A stretch of DNA of 64,000 bases from Streptomyces varsoviensis (lineage in GTDB: Bacteria > Actinomycetota > Actinomycetes > Streptomycetales > Streptomycetaceae): assembly GCF_000718635.1 (NCBI RefSeq), contig NZ_JOBF01000010.1:62001-126000 (forward strand), given 5' to 3'. Below the pieces are notes generated by a model, which worked only from the letters and a program-made list of their open reading frames with translations, was not told where the DNA came from and searched no databases. The position numbers and the translations under genes were made by a program. Positions 1 to 7,434 of this stretch are shown one piece after another (position 1 is the stretch's first letter; every line of letters starts with the position of its first letter).

Positions 1-405
1 GGTGAGGGTGACGAGTTCGTCGCCCGCGCTCATCAGCACGGCCTCGCCCTTGTCGAAGCCGAAGCGGTGGATCTTGCGGTACGTACGGGCGAGTTCGCCG
101 TCCGGGGAGAAGATCAGGGAGGTGTTGTAGAGCGGCCCGTCGGGGTCCCGCTCGACGATGGACCCGGCGTGCAGCCAGACCCCGGCGTCCAGCGCCGCCG
201 CCGACATGGCCTCGAACGTCGGCCCCTCCAGCGGCTCGGCCTCCGTACCGAACGACTCGAAGGCGAAGGCGCCCACCGGCCACAGTTCGGGGAGCACCAC
301 CAGGTCGCTGCCGCGCTGCTCCCGTACGAGCGAACCGGCGCGCACCCGGCGGGATTCAACCGATTCATCCGGGTCTACCTCGATCTGGATGAGAGAGGCG
401 CGCAC
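1..405 (-). CDS. Carbon-nitrogen hydrolase (nitrilase superfamily), N-terminal part
   Basis: The reverse strand reads about 135 residues of the nitrilase/amidase fold before the gene leaves the window at its left edge. Visible landmarks are a catalytic-glutamate strand (LVVLPELWPVGAF), the strand WLHAGSIVERD, and the lysine-containing loop TYRKIHRFGFDKGE that supplies the catalytic Lys in this family. The nucleophilic Cys lies outside the window. The start is a GTG at 405 preceded by a purine-rich AGGCGGTGG; the next in-frame codons upstream contain no better start. The family hydrolyses C-N bonds of amides or nitriles, and the substrate cannot be named from this fragment. It diverges from the gene at 543. 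Confidence 0.85.
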   Translation of the reverse strand, partial: MRASLIQIEVDPDESVESRRVRAGSLVREQRGSDLVVLPELWPVGAFAFESFGTEAEPLEGPTFEAMSAAALDAGVWLHAGSIVERDPDGPLYNTSLIFSPDGELARTYRKIHRFGFDKGEAVLMSAGDELVTLT

Positions 406-542
406 ACTACCACCGCCTAATAATTCGAGCCGTCGATCCGGGCCTACGATCAGAGACGAAAGCACTGCCGGGGTGCTCCCGCGCAGCGTAACTTAACTGC
501 ACAACAGCACCCAGACCGCGTACGAACCGCCCGAGGGGTTCC

Positions 543-1373
543 GTGACCGTCCACCCAAGCCTTCAGACCTCCATCGACGCCTGGACCCATTCCATCGAAG
601 CGATATCGGAGTTGGTGACGCCGCTCGTCGAGAGCGACTGGAACCGGGCCACCGAGTGCCCCGGCTGGTCCGTGCGCGACATCGTGTCGCACATCATCGG
701 CATCGAGTGCGAGATGCTCGGCGACCCGCGCCCCATCCACACCCTGCCGCGCGATCTCTACCACGTCACCGACGAGTTCTCCCGCTATATCGAGGTCCAG
801 GTCGACGTGCGGCGCTGCCACACCTCACCGGAGATGACCGCCGAGCTGGAGTACACCCTCATCCGGCGTGCGCGGCAGTTGCGCAACGAGACCCGCGACC
901 CGCAGACCCCCATCCGGTGGCCGCTCGGCAGCTCCACCGAGCAGACCCTCGAACGGGCCCTGAAGGTCCGCGCCTTCGACGTCTGGGTGCACGAACAGGA
1001 CCTCCGCCGCGCCCTCGGCGCACCGGGCAACCTCGACTCCGCGGGCGCCCAGCTCACCCGCGATTTCCTGCTCCGCGCCCTCCCCAAGGTCGTCGCGAAC
1101 GACGCGGGCGCCCCGCCCGGCTCCGCCGTCGTCTTCGATGTGCACGGCCCGCTGGAGTTCATGCGGACCGTCCGGGTCGACGCCGAGGGCAAGGGCACCA
1201 TCGACGGCAGCGTCTCCCTCGGGCCCACCGTCACGCTGGTCCTCGACTGGGAGACCTATCTGCGGCTGGCCTGCGGCCGGGTCCGGCCCGACGCGGTCCG
1301 CGACCAGCTCAAGATCGAGGGCGACCGGCCGCTCGCGGAGGCCATCCTGCGGGAGTTCGCCGTCACGCCATAG
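543..1373 (+). CDS. Maleylpyruvate isomerase-family (MDMPI/DinB-like) mycothiol-dependent enzyme
   Basis: The 276-residue protein has the two-part layout of actinobacterial MDMPI-family proteins. An N-terminal DinB-like four-helix bundle (residues about 10-155) carries ECPGWSVRDIVSHIIG and the WVHEQDLRRALG signature, whose His, Glu and Asp are the usual metal-ligand positions. A C-terminal SCP2-like domain follows. The family uses mycothiol as a cofactor for isomerisation or thiol-transfer reactions in the cytoplasm. The exact substrate is unknown, because most Streptomyces paralogues are uncharacterised. The GTG start at 543 follows GAGGGG with about 4 nt spacing. It diverges from the partial nitrilase-family gene. 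Confidence 0.85.
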   Translation: MTVHPSLQTSIDAWTHSIEAISELVTPLVESDWNRATECPGWSVRDIVSHIIGIECEMLGDPRPIHTLPRDLYHVTDEFSRYIEVQVDVRRCHTSPEMTAELEYTLIRRARQLRNETRDPQTPIRWPLGSSTEQTLERALKVRAFDVWVHEQDLRRALGAPGNLDSAGAQLTRDFLLRALPKVVANDAGAPPGSAVVFDVHGPLEFMRTVRVDAEGKGTIDGSVSLGPTVTLVLDWETYLRLACGRVRPDAVRDQLKIEGDRPLAEAILREFAVTP

Positions 1374-1409
1374 CCGTCACCCCCGTAGGCGAGTCCTGCC
1401 TCTGTTCGG

Positions 1410-1560
1410 TGCGCCGGTACGCGCGCGGGCGCGCCGGTACGGACACCAGTACGCCGGTACGCGCGCGGGTGCACCTGGGCGCGACAGTACGGGCGCGAGT
1501 ACGGCCGTACGCCCCTACGCCCGTATGCCCTACGCCCCCACCCCCCTACGCCGGTACGTG
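1410..1560. repeat. Degenerate CGTAC/GCGCGCGGG repeats between convergent genes
   Basis: The unit CGCCGGTACGCGCGCGGG occurs twice, with related GGTACG and CGTACG blocks around it. The tract fills the gap between the end of the isomerase-like gene and the convergent MFS gene and overlaps the last codons of the latter. The pieces can fold into several GC hairpins, so it may act as a bidirectional terminator. Similar CGTACG-rich tracts recur at 9319-9495 and 16919-17012. Confidence 0.6.
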
Positions 1561-2877
1561 CACCGTCTCCACCCTCGACGCCAGTACCCGCTCCCGCTCG
1601 CGGCGGTGTGCCCGGGCCCGTAGCCGGAGGATCTGGGAGAGGCCGAGGGCTTCCAGGACGAAGACGGACGCGAACGCCGTCCGGTAGCTGTTGCCGGTGG
1701 CGTCCAGCAGCACGCCCACCGCGAGCAGCGTCGTCATCGTCGCGATGAAGCCGCCCATGTTCACGATGCCGGAGGCCGTCCCCTGCCGCTCCGGCGGATT
1801 GGCGGGGCGGGCGAAGTCGAAGCCGATCATCGAGGCAGGGCCGCACGCGCCGAGCACGACGCACAACACGACGAGCAGCCACATCGGGGCGCGGTCGGCG
1901 CCGGGCCAGAAGATCGTCAGGGCCCAGAGGGTGGCGGTGGCCGCGATCGTGCCGAAGGCGATCGGCAGCCGGGCGCCGTGGTGGCGGCCGATGACCTGCC
2001 CGTAGACGAGGCCGATGGCCATGTTGGAGAGCACGACCAGCGTCAGCAGCTCGCCCGCCGTGCCGCGCGCGAGCCCCTGCGACTCGACCAGGAACGGCAT
2101 CCCCCACAGCAGCAGGAAGACCATCGCCGGGAACTGCGTCGTGAAGTGCACCCACATCCCGATCCGGGTGCCCGGCTCCCGCCAGGCCAGCGCGATCTGG
2201 CGGCGTACGAAGCCCTTGCCGACGTGGGGGTGGGGCGCGGGCTCGTACCCCTCGGGGTGGTCCTTGAGGAAGATCAGCAGCAGAGCGAGGACGGCTACGC
2301 CCGCCAGCGCGCTGCCCGCGAACGTACGCTCCCAGCCGGCGCTGTGCAGCAGCCGGGCCAGCAGCATCGTGGAGACGAGGTTGCCGGCCATCCCGAAGAG
2401 CGCGGCGACCTGCGCGATCATCGGGCCGCGGCGGGCCGGGAACCAGCGGGAGCCGAGCCGCAGCACGCTGATGAAGGTCATCGCGTCGCCGGAGCCGAGC
2501 AGGGCGCGGGAGGCCAGCGCCATCGCGTACGAGTGCGAGAACGCGAACCCGAACTGCCCGACCGTGAAGAGCACCACGCCCATGGCGAGGACCTTCTTGG
2601 TGCCGAGCCGGTCGACCATCAGCCCCACGGGTATCTGCATGCCCGCGTAGACCAGGAGTTGCAGGATCGAGAAGGTGGAGAGGGCGGACGCGTTGATGTG
2701 GAACCGCTCGGCGGCGTCGATGCCCGCGACGCCCAGGCTCGTACGGAAGATGATCGCCACGAAGTAGACGCCGACGCCCAGCCCCCAGACGCCCAGTGCC
2801 CGCCGGCCTCCCGGCGGGTCACCGGGCAGCCCTATGGAACCGCCGCCGGCGCCGGTACTCGCGCTCGCGCCGCTCAT
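1546..2877 (-). CDS. MFS transporter (anion/sugar-acid symporter-like)
   Basis: This 443-residue membrane protein has about twelve predicted helices. The MFS loop 2-3 motif is visible as GLMVDRLGTKKVLAMG, and a basic cytoplasmic tail (RLRARAHRRERERV) closes the chain. The overall pattern is closest to the anion:cation (ACS-type) or hexuronate symporters. The ATG start at 2877 overlaps the stop of the upstream GntR gene as ATGA, so the two are co-transcribed and translationally coupled. An uptake role for the ligand sensed by the GntR protein is a reasonable inference, and the substrate is unknown. A much longer open frame exists upstream but belongs to the GntR strand shadow. Confidence 0.88.
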   Translation of the reverse strand: MSGASASTGAGGGSIGLPGDPPGGRRALGVWGLGVGVYFVAIIFRTSLGVAGIDAAERFHINASALSTFSILQLLVYAGMQIPVGLMVDRLGTKKVLAMGVVLFTVGQFGFAFSHSYAMALASRALLGSGDAMTFISVLRLGSRWFPARRGPMIAQVAALFGMAGNLVSTMLLARLLHSAGWERTFAGSALAGVAVLALLLIFLKDHPEGYEPAPHPHVGKGFVRRQIALAWREPGTRIGMWVHFTTQFPAMVFLLLWGMPFLVESQGLARGTAGELLTLVVLSNMAIGLVYGQVIGRHHGARLPIAFGTIAATATLWALTIFWPGADRAPMWLLVVLCVVLGACGPASMIGFDFARPANPPERQGTASGIVNMGGFIATMTTLLAVGVLLDATGNSYRTAFASVFVLEALGLSQILRLRARAHRRERERVLASRVETVHVPA

Positions 2878-3620
2878 CGCACGTCCCCCTGCGCCAGGTT
2901 CCGCACCCAGCTCACGTGCCGGTGCACGGCCTCGGTGGCCGCCGCCTCGTCCCCGGCGCGCAGCGCGTCGAGGATCTCCGTGTGCTCGGTGATGTTCTTC
3001 GCGACCCGGTCCGGGTGGGCGTGCATCAGGGCGACGCCCATCCGCAACTGCCGGTCCCGCAACTGGTCGTAGAGGCGCGAGAGGATCTGGTTGCCCGCGC
3101 TGCGCACGATCTCGGCGTGGAAGGCCCGGTCGCTGACGGAGAGCGCCGCCAGGTCCCCGGCCTCGGTCTGCTCCCGCATGTCGGCCAGCAGCTCCGCGAG
3201 CCGTTCGATGAGTCCGGCGGGCGCGGGCACGGCCTTGGCCACCGCGAACTTCTCGACGAGCAGCCGCGTCTCCACCACGTCCGAGATCTCCTGCGCCGAT
3301 ACGGCCAGGACCAGCGCGCCCTTCTTCGGGTAGAGCTTGAGCAGCCCCTCGACCTCCAGACGCAGCAGCGCTTCGCGTACGGGCGTCCGCGACACCCCGA
3401 CGGCCTCGGCGAGGTCGCCCTCGGTGAGCAGCGTGCCGCCCTCGTAACGGCGGTCGAGTACGGCCTCCTTCACATGCGCGTAGACGCGCTCGGCGGCGGG
3501 GGGCGGCTTGGGGGCCGAGGAGGAAGGCGTGGGAGGCGCGGTGGCTGTGGGGGGCGTGAGGGCTGTGGGGGACGCGGGGGTGTGAGCTGGCGCGGGGGCC
3601 GGGGCGGGTGACATGCGCAC
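2874..3620 (-). CDS. GntR-family (FCD-domain) transcriptional regulator
   Basis: The 248-residue protein begins with about 40 residues of Ala/Pro/Thr-rich sequence. A winged helix follows (residues about 42-110) containing LTEGDLAEAVGVSRTPVREALLRLEVEGLL, the classic GntR recognition motif. An all-helical FCD effector domain (about 120-235) has the usual metal-ligand spacing around FHAEIVRSAGNQIL. FCD regulators are typically repressors released by small organic acids. It is the first gene of a two-gene operon with the MFS transporter. A palindrome just upstream (3622-3642) suggests autoregulation. The ATG at 3620 is used here, although MSPAPAP at 3614 is an equally possible start. Confidence 0.9.
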   Translation of the reverse strand: MRMSPAPAPAPAHTPASPTALTPPTATAPPTPSSSAPKPPPAAERVYAHVKEAVLDRRYEGGTLLTEGDLAEAVGVSRTPVREALLRLEVEGLLKLYPKKGALVLAVSAQEISDVVETRLLVEKFAVAKAVPAPAGLIERLAELLADMREQTEAGDLAALSVSDRAFHAEIVRSAGNQILSRLYDQLRDRQLRMGVALMHAHPDRVAKNITEHTEILDALRAGDEAAATEAVHRHVSWVRNLAQGDVR

Positions 3621-3621
3621 A

Positions 3622-3642
3622 GCATAGATACATCAGGTATGC
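3622..3642. promoter_or_regulatory. Candidate GntR operator
   Basis: Two nested dyads lie directly upstream of the GntR start: ATAC-N5-GTAT at 3628-3640 and GCATA-N11-TATGC at 3622-3642. FCD-type GntR repressors bind short AT-containing palindromes of this kind. The position, 2-22 nt before the GntR start codon, fits autorepression. Confidence 0.5.
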
Positions 3643-3769
3643 GTAAAGGAGACCCTGTCCACTATCCGGACGGAGGGTCGGCGCGCCCCCGCCCGCCCCC
3701 GCCCGCCCTCTTCGCGCCCTCCGCACCCCCGGGCGTCTCGCTCCTCCCGCGCCGCCTCCGAAACGATTC

Positions 3770-3991
3770 ATCACGGAAAATGCGAGGCGCCCATATCACT
3801 ATCCCGCCTCGAATTGAGCCGGTCGGCATTCACTCAATGGGCGACGTTTACCTTCCGAATTACCCGGAAAACCTGGCCACGGCGGCCGACCGGAAGGCCG
3901 GAAGGCCGGAAGGTCGCCTTCACCCGCCCGCGCAGGCAGGTGAATCATCCTTCGATGAGCGAATCGAATCGAAATCGAATCAGAGAGCATT
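3770..3991 (+). promoter_or_regulatory. AT-richer leader of the pore-toxin cassette
   Basis: No gene is seen here. The stretch is visibly less GC-rich than its surroundings. It contains an inverted repeat ATTGAG (3813-3818) / CTCAAT (3833-3838), three tandem copies of CGGAAGGC/T (3891-3914), and iterated GAATC units (3960-3980) just before the first toxin gene. Such a leader is a plausible promoter and regulatory region for the cassette. No confident -10/-35 pair could be assigned. Confidence 0.4.
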
Positions 3992-5164
3992 ATGTCAGAT
4001 ACTCATTACGGCCCACCAAAAGCACTTCTTTCCGCGGACTCGGGTTCGTACGGCATGGCGGGCGAAGCGTGGCTGCGGGTTCCCGTGTACGTCGGCGGGC
4101 TCCGCAGGTTCCCCCAGGACGACGCGGCCTTCAAGGACGCCTACGGGAAGATCACGGACGCCGCGGAGCACAAGAAGATCATGGCGGCGGTCAAGGACGC
4201 GAGGAAATTCCTCGAAGGCTACGGCGACCCCGCCGCGCTGACGAAGAAAATCGCTCAGGACGGCGAATACCTCCAGAAGAAGAGCCCGCCCGGCGAGTTC
4301 TACGCCCAGGCGCTGTGGGCGGCCTACCGGGCGCAGTCCACCGCGGGCATGTTCGTCGCCGGGGCCAAGACCCTGCGGGAGACGCTCGCCAAGCAGCCCG
4401 AGGAGATCAAGAAGAACGCCGCCCTCGTCCGGGACGTGTTCACGGGTTCCGGCGGTCTCGCGTCGATGAGCGCCGAGCGGAAGGACGACTTCACCAAGCT
4501 GGCGCTCACGGCCGAGCAGATGGTCATGACCTTCGAAGTGGCCCAGAAGCCGCTCGCGGACTCCATGGGGACGGACTCCAAGACGTACGCGAGCGCGAAG
4601 GCGGCGCGCAAGGAGTGCGAGAACCAGGCCGCGGCCTTCGACGGCGCGGCGGAGGCCGCGTGGACGGAATGGCTCGGCTACCGCGGCGCCCAGCCCGCCC
4701 AGCCCCTCGACGTATGCGTCGTGAACTGCGGAGTCCCCGTGGGGGCCGCCAAGCTCGACGGGCAGGCCCCCACGGACAAGGCGGTGGTCGCGCGCACGAC
4801 GTACACGTCGTTGCAGGACGCCCTGGGCAAGGCGGACGACGAAGTGGGCTACAAGGCGTGCCTGGCGGCGGACCTGGCCGGCTTCGAGCGGCAGGCGAAG
4901 TCCCTGCCCGGGTCGCTGGCCGGGCTGCGCCAGCGCGCCGCCGACATGTCCGACGCCTGGAACAAGGTGTCGACCGCCCTCCACAGCGCCGCCGCGCTCG
5001 CGGACGACGTCCTGGGCGACCCCGCGCGGCTGGACGACGCGCTCGACCTCGCGGCGGGCGCCAAGGAGTGGGACAAATTCGCGGCCGCCGCCAAGGAATT
5101 CACCGAATACGCCCTCGTCGCCCCTACCTTCGCGCCGTGGGGGCTTCCCCTCAGCAGCAAGTAG
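3992..5164 (+). CDS. Putative alpha-helical pore-forming toxin subunit A (no hydrophobic head)
   Basis: This 390-residue, predicted mostly helical protein has no signal peptide. It is a clear paralogue of the next gene. Both share GE-WL near residue 25, F---YGKI near 47-54, GDP---KI--DG-YL near 78-95, P-E-Y-Q--W-AY near 100-112, and a matching C-terminal block of the form W-N--S---A-L, EW---A, FT. The homologous position of the neighbour's membrane segment (residues about 229-262) is here a polar Pro/Gly-rich stretch with two cysteines (C242, C246). This resembles tripartite HBL/Ahl/Smh systems, where some subunits lack a membrane-inserting head. The ATG start has only a weak AGAGAG ribosome site, 4 nt away. 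Assignment to XaxA/YaxA/HBL-like toxins is by fold pattern and operon context. Confidence 0.6.
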   Translation: MSDTHYGPPKALLSADSGSYGMAGEAWLRVPVYVGGLRRFPQDDAAFKDAYGKITDAAEHKKIMAAVKDARKFLEGYGDPAALTKKIAQDGEYLQKKSPPGEFYAQALWAAYRAQSTAGMFVAGAKTLRETLAKQPEEIKKNAALVRDVFTGSGGLASMSAERKDDFTKLALTAEQMVMTFEVAQKPLADSMGTDSKTYASAKAARKECENQAAAFDGAAEAAWTEWLGYRGAQPAQPLDVCVVNCGVPVGAAKLDGQAPTDKAVVARTTYTSLQDALGKADDEVGYKACLAADLAGFERQAKSLPGSLAGLRQRAADMSDAWNKVSTALHSAAALADDVLGDPARLDDALDLAAGAKEWDKFAAAAKEFTEYALVAPTFAPWGLPLSSK

Positions 5165-5224
5165 GCCAACCGCCTCTCTCTACCCCTTCCCCGGTCCCAC
5201 CCACCCCTCGAACGGAGACATCAC

Positions 5225-6409
5225 ATGGCCACCCCGACGCTGCTGCCCCCGAGCAAAGAACTCCTCCTCAAGGCCACCGACAAGCAGGACTCCAAGCAAC
5301 CGGATTTCACCTATGCCATGTTCGGGGAGGAGTGGCTGCACATCCAGATGTTCGTCACCTCGATCCTGAAGATGAAGATCGCGACGACGGGCGACTTCAC
5401 CAAGAACTACGGCAAGATCGAGGCTGCCGACGAGAAGGCCATCAAGGACTTCATCGGGTCCGTGACCGCGATTCAGAAGCTGTCGACGCGGTTCGGCGAC
5501 CCGGTGACCATCCTGGACAAGATCAAAACGGACGGTAATTACCTCACGAGCGCCACCGCGCCCAGCGAGGTGTACGGGCAGAACATCTGGATGGCCTACC
5601 AGGTCCACAACACGGCCAGGAAGTTCGAGTTCTTCTGCGGCAACCTCCAGAAGGACATGGACGACGGCCAGAGCGCGATCAAGAAGAACGCGGAGAACGT
5701 ACGCGACCTGCTGGTCGGCCCGCAGAACGGCCTCAAGAACCTCATCGACAAGCTGGTGGCGGACCTCAAGGCCATCATGCAGAACCTCGCGTCGTTCTCC
5801 GGGGACTTCCGTGCCGAGAACGACAAGCTCAAGCTCTTCGTCGCCAAGGAGGGGAAGATCTACAGCCACGCGGTCACCGCCCGGGACGAGTGCAAGAAGG
5901 AGGCCCAGGAGTTCCAGGACGAGGCCGACGCCACCTACGCCAAGTGGAAGAAGTTCACCATCGCGGCGTGCAGCTCCATCGCGGGCGGGCTCATCGGCGT
6001 GCTCACCGCGATCGGGCTGGGCATCTACGCCGCAATCCTCCGGAAGAAATACAACGCGCTTCTCAACAAGGTCAAGCAGATGAAGGACGAGCAGTTCAAG
6101 AAGGTCGCGCTCGTCACCGACCTCGACGGACTGCGCACCCAGGTGACACCGCTCACCAAGTACACCGAAAACTTCCAGACGCACCTCGACCTCATCCTCG
6201 GGAAGTGGCAGAACACGAGCAATTCGATCGCCCAGATCGCCAACCTGGACGACAACGCACTCGGCAACAAGAACGAGATCGCTCAGAAGCTCGGCCTTCA
6301 GCAGGCGCTGGATGAGTGGAAAGAGGTGGCCAAGGCCACGGAGTGGTTCACGGGCAACTCCCTGGTCTCGCCCTCCCGTACGGAATTCGGCGAGCCCCTT
6401 CCGGCCTAG
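5225..6409 (+). CDS. Putative alpha-helical pore-forming toxin subunit B (XaxA/HBL-like, membrane-inserting)
   Basis: The 394-residue protein is helical and Lys/Asp/Asn-rich, with no signal peptide. One strongly hydrophobic segment lies at residues about 244-272 (FTIAACSSIAGGLIGVLTAI and following), flanked by long amphipathic helices at about 130-240 and 273-345. This helix-head-helix order is typical of ClyA-superfamily toxins such as alpha-xenorhabdolysin XaxA, YaxA and HBL/NHE subunits, in which the head inserts in the target membrane. The gene lies 60 nt after subunit A. Its ATG at 5225 is preceded by CGGAGACATCAC, giving a GGAG site at good spacing. A strong hairpin lies between this gene and subunit C. 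The target cell type is unknown. Confidence 0.65.
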   Translation: MATPTLLPPSKELLLKATDKQDSKQPDFTYAMFGEEWLHIQMFVTSILKMKIATTGDFTKNYGKIEAADEKAIKDFIGSVTAIQKLSTRFGDPVTILDKIKTDGNYLTSATAPSEVYGQNIWMAYQVHNTARKFEFFCGNLQKDMDDGQSAIKKNAENVRDLLVGPQNGLKNLIDKLVADLKAIMQNLASFSGDFRAENDKLKLFVAKEGKIYSHAVTARDECKKEAQEFQDEADATYAKWKKFTIAACSSIAGGLIGVLTAIGLGIYAAILRKKYNALLNKVKQMKDEQFKKVALVTDLDGLRTQVTPLTKYTENFQTHLDLILGKWQNTSNSIAQIANLDDNALGNKNEIAQKLGLQQALDEWKEVAKATEWFTGNSLVSPSRTEFGEPLPA

Positions 6410-6432
6410 GGGGAAGGCCGCGCGTCCCCGCC

Positions 6433-6463
6433 CCACCGAGGCCGACCCGATCGGCCTCGGTGG
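6433..6463 (+). terminator. 13-bp perfect hairpin between toxin genes B and C
   Basis: The arms CCACCGAGGCCGA and TCGGCCTCGGTGG are perfectly complementary around the loop CCCGA. No T-run follows, as is usual in Streptomyces. It sits in the 110-nt gap between subunits B and C, where it could attenuate read-through and lower the amount of the third subunit. Confidence 0.75.
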
Positions 6464-6519
6464 CCCCCGCCCCGCCCCTCCGCTTCACTCCGCCTCGCCT
6501 CGCCCCCTAAGGACACGAG

Positions 6520-7434
6520 ATGCCACCGGAGACCACCACCCCGTACGCCTGGAACCTCGACACGGCGAAAAAAGCGATTACGGACGTCGGCGCGTACAGG
6601 TTCCAGTACAAGGAGATCAAAGACACTCTGCTGGGAATCCACGCCCATTCCGACGTCAAACGCATCATCCATTGCAAGAACGCGAATGGTTCGGACTTCG
6701 ATCACCACCCCAGTTTCGGCTTCCAAGGCCAGTTGTCGGCGTTGAACAACCTGCTCAGCCAGGTGATCGACCTGGACTCGTCCAACGTCGAAAGCATCCA
6801 GACGGTCATCAAGACCGCGGTGGACGCCGTACCCCCTGTCACCGCCCGCTACCAAACCGCCGCGGAAGCGCTCGCGGCCACGGTCGAGAAGGTCAAGAAG
6901 GGGACGCTCGACCAACAGACCCGCGATCAGCTCACCAGTCAGTTCCACGCCCTTCACTACCTCCTCATGCCGCCGGAGGAGTGGACCCAGGCGAAACAGG
7001 ATTTCGCCGGAAGGATCGGCAAGAACCAGGAGTTCGCGGACCGCATCGCCAAACTCAATCAGGACTTCAAGAGCGAGGGGGAGAGGGTCGCGAGGGAACA
7101 CGAACTGCTCGCCCAGAAGCCGGAGGCCGCCTGCGGACGCAATGAGCTGCTCAGCTACGCCTCCGAAGTCCGCATGGCGATCAAACAGGTCCTCCAGCAG
7201 CAGTCGCTCAGTACCTCCAACATCGTCGGCCACGCGACGGACGGCGCCAATGCCCTGGCCAAGCTCATCGGCTCGCTGAACAGCTTCGCGAACGACTACA
7301 AGACGGCGGCCGAGGAACTGGACAAAGCGAGCTTGGCGGAGGTGGGGAGCCTCGTTCAGCGGATTGATTTCGACTCGTCCCGGGATATCTGGAACGAGTA
7401 CGCGGAGACGGTCAAGAAGCTCCCCAGTCAGTAG
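6520..7434 (+). CDS. Putative third component (C) of the alpha-helical toxin cassette
   Basis: This 304-residue protein is predicted to be almost entirely helical and soluble, with no signal peptide and no hydrophobic segment. Long heptad-like stretches, for example around NQEFADRIAKLNQDF (about 165-200), suggest a coiled-coil bundle. I do not recognise a named family with certainty. Its size and position after two HBL/XaxA-like genes suggest the XaxB-like or soluble third partner of a tripartite pore. The ATG at 6520 follows TAAGGACACGAG, with AAGGA at good spacing. The stop abuts, with no gap, the stop of the convergent NTF2-like gene. Confidence 0.5.
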   Translation: MPPETTTPYAWNLDTAKKAITDVGAYRFQYKEIKDTLLGIHAHSDVKRIIHCKNANGSDFDHHPSFGFQGQLSALNNLLSQVIDLDSSNVESIQTVIKTAVDAVPPVTARYQTAAEALAATVEKVKKGTLDQQTRDQLTSQFHALHYLLMPPEEWTQAKQDFAGRIGKNQEFADRIAKLNQDFKSEGERVAREHELLAQKPEAACGRNELLSYASEVRMAIKQVLQQQSLSTSNIVGHATDGANALAKLIGSLNSFANDYKTAAEELDKASLAEVGSLVQRIDFDSSRDIWNEYAETVKKLPSQ

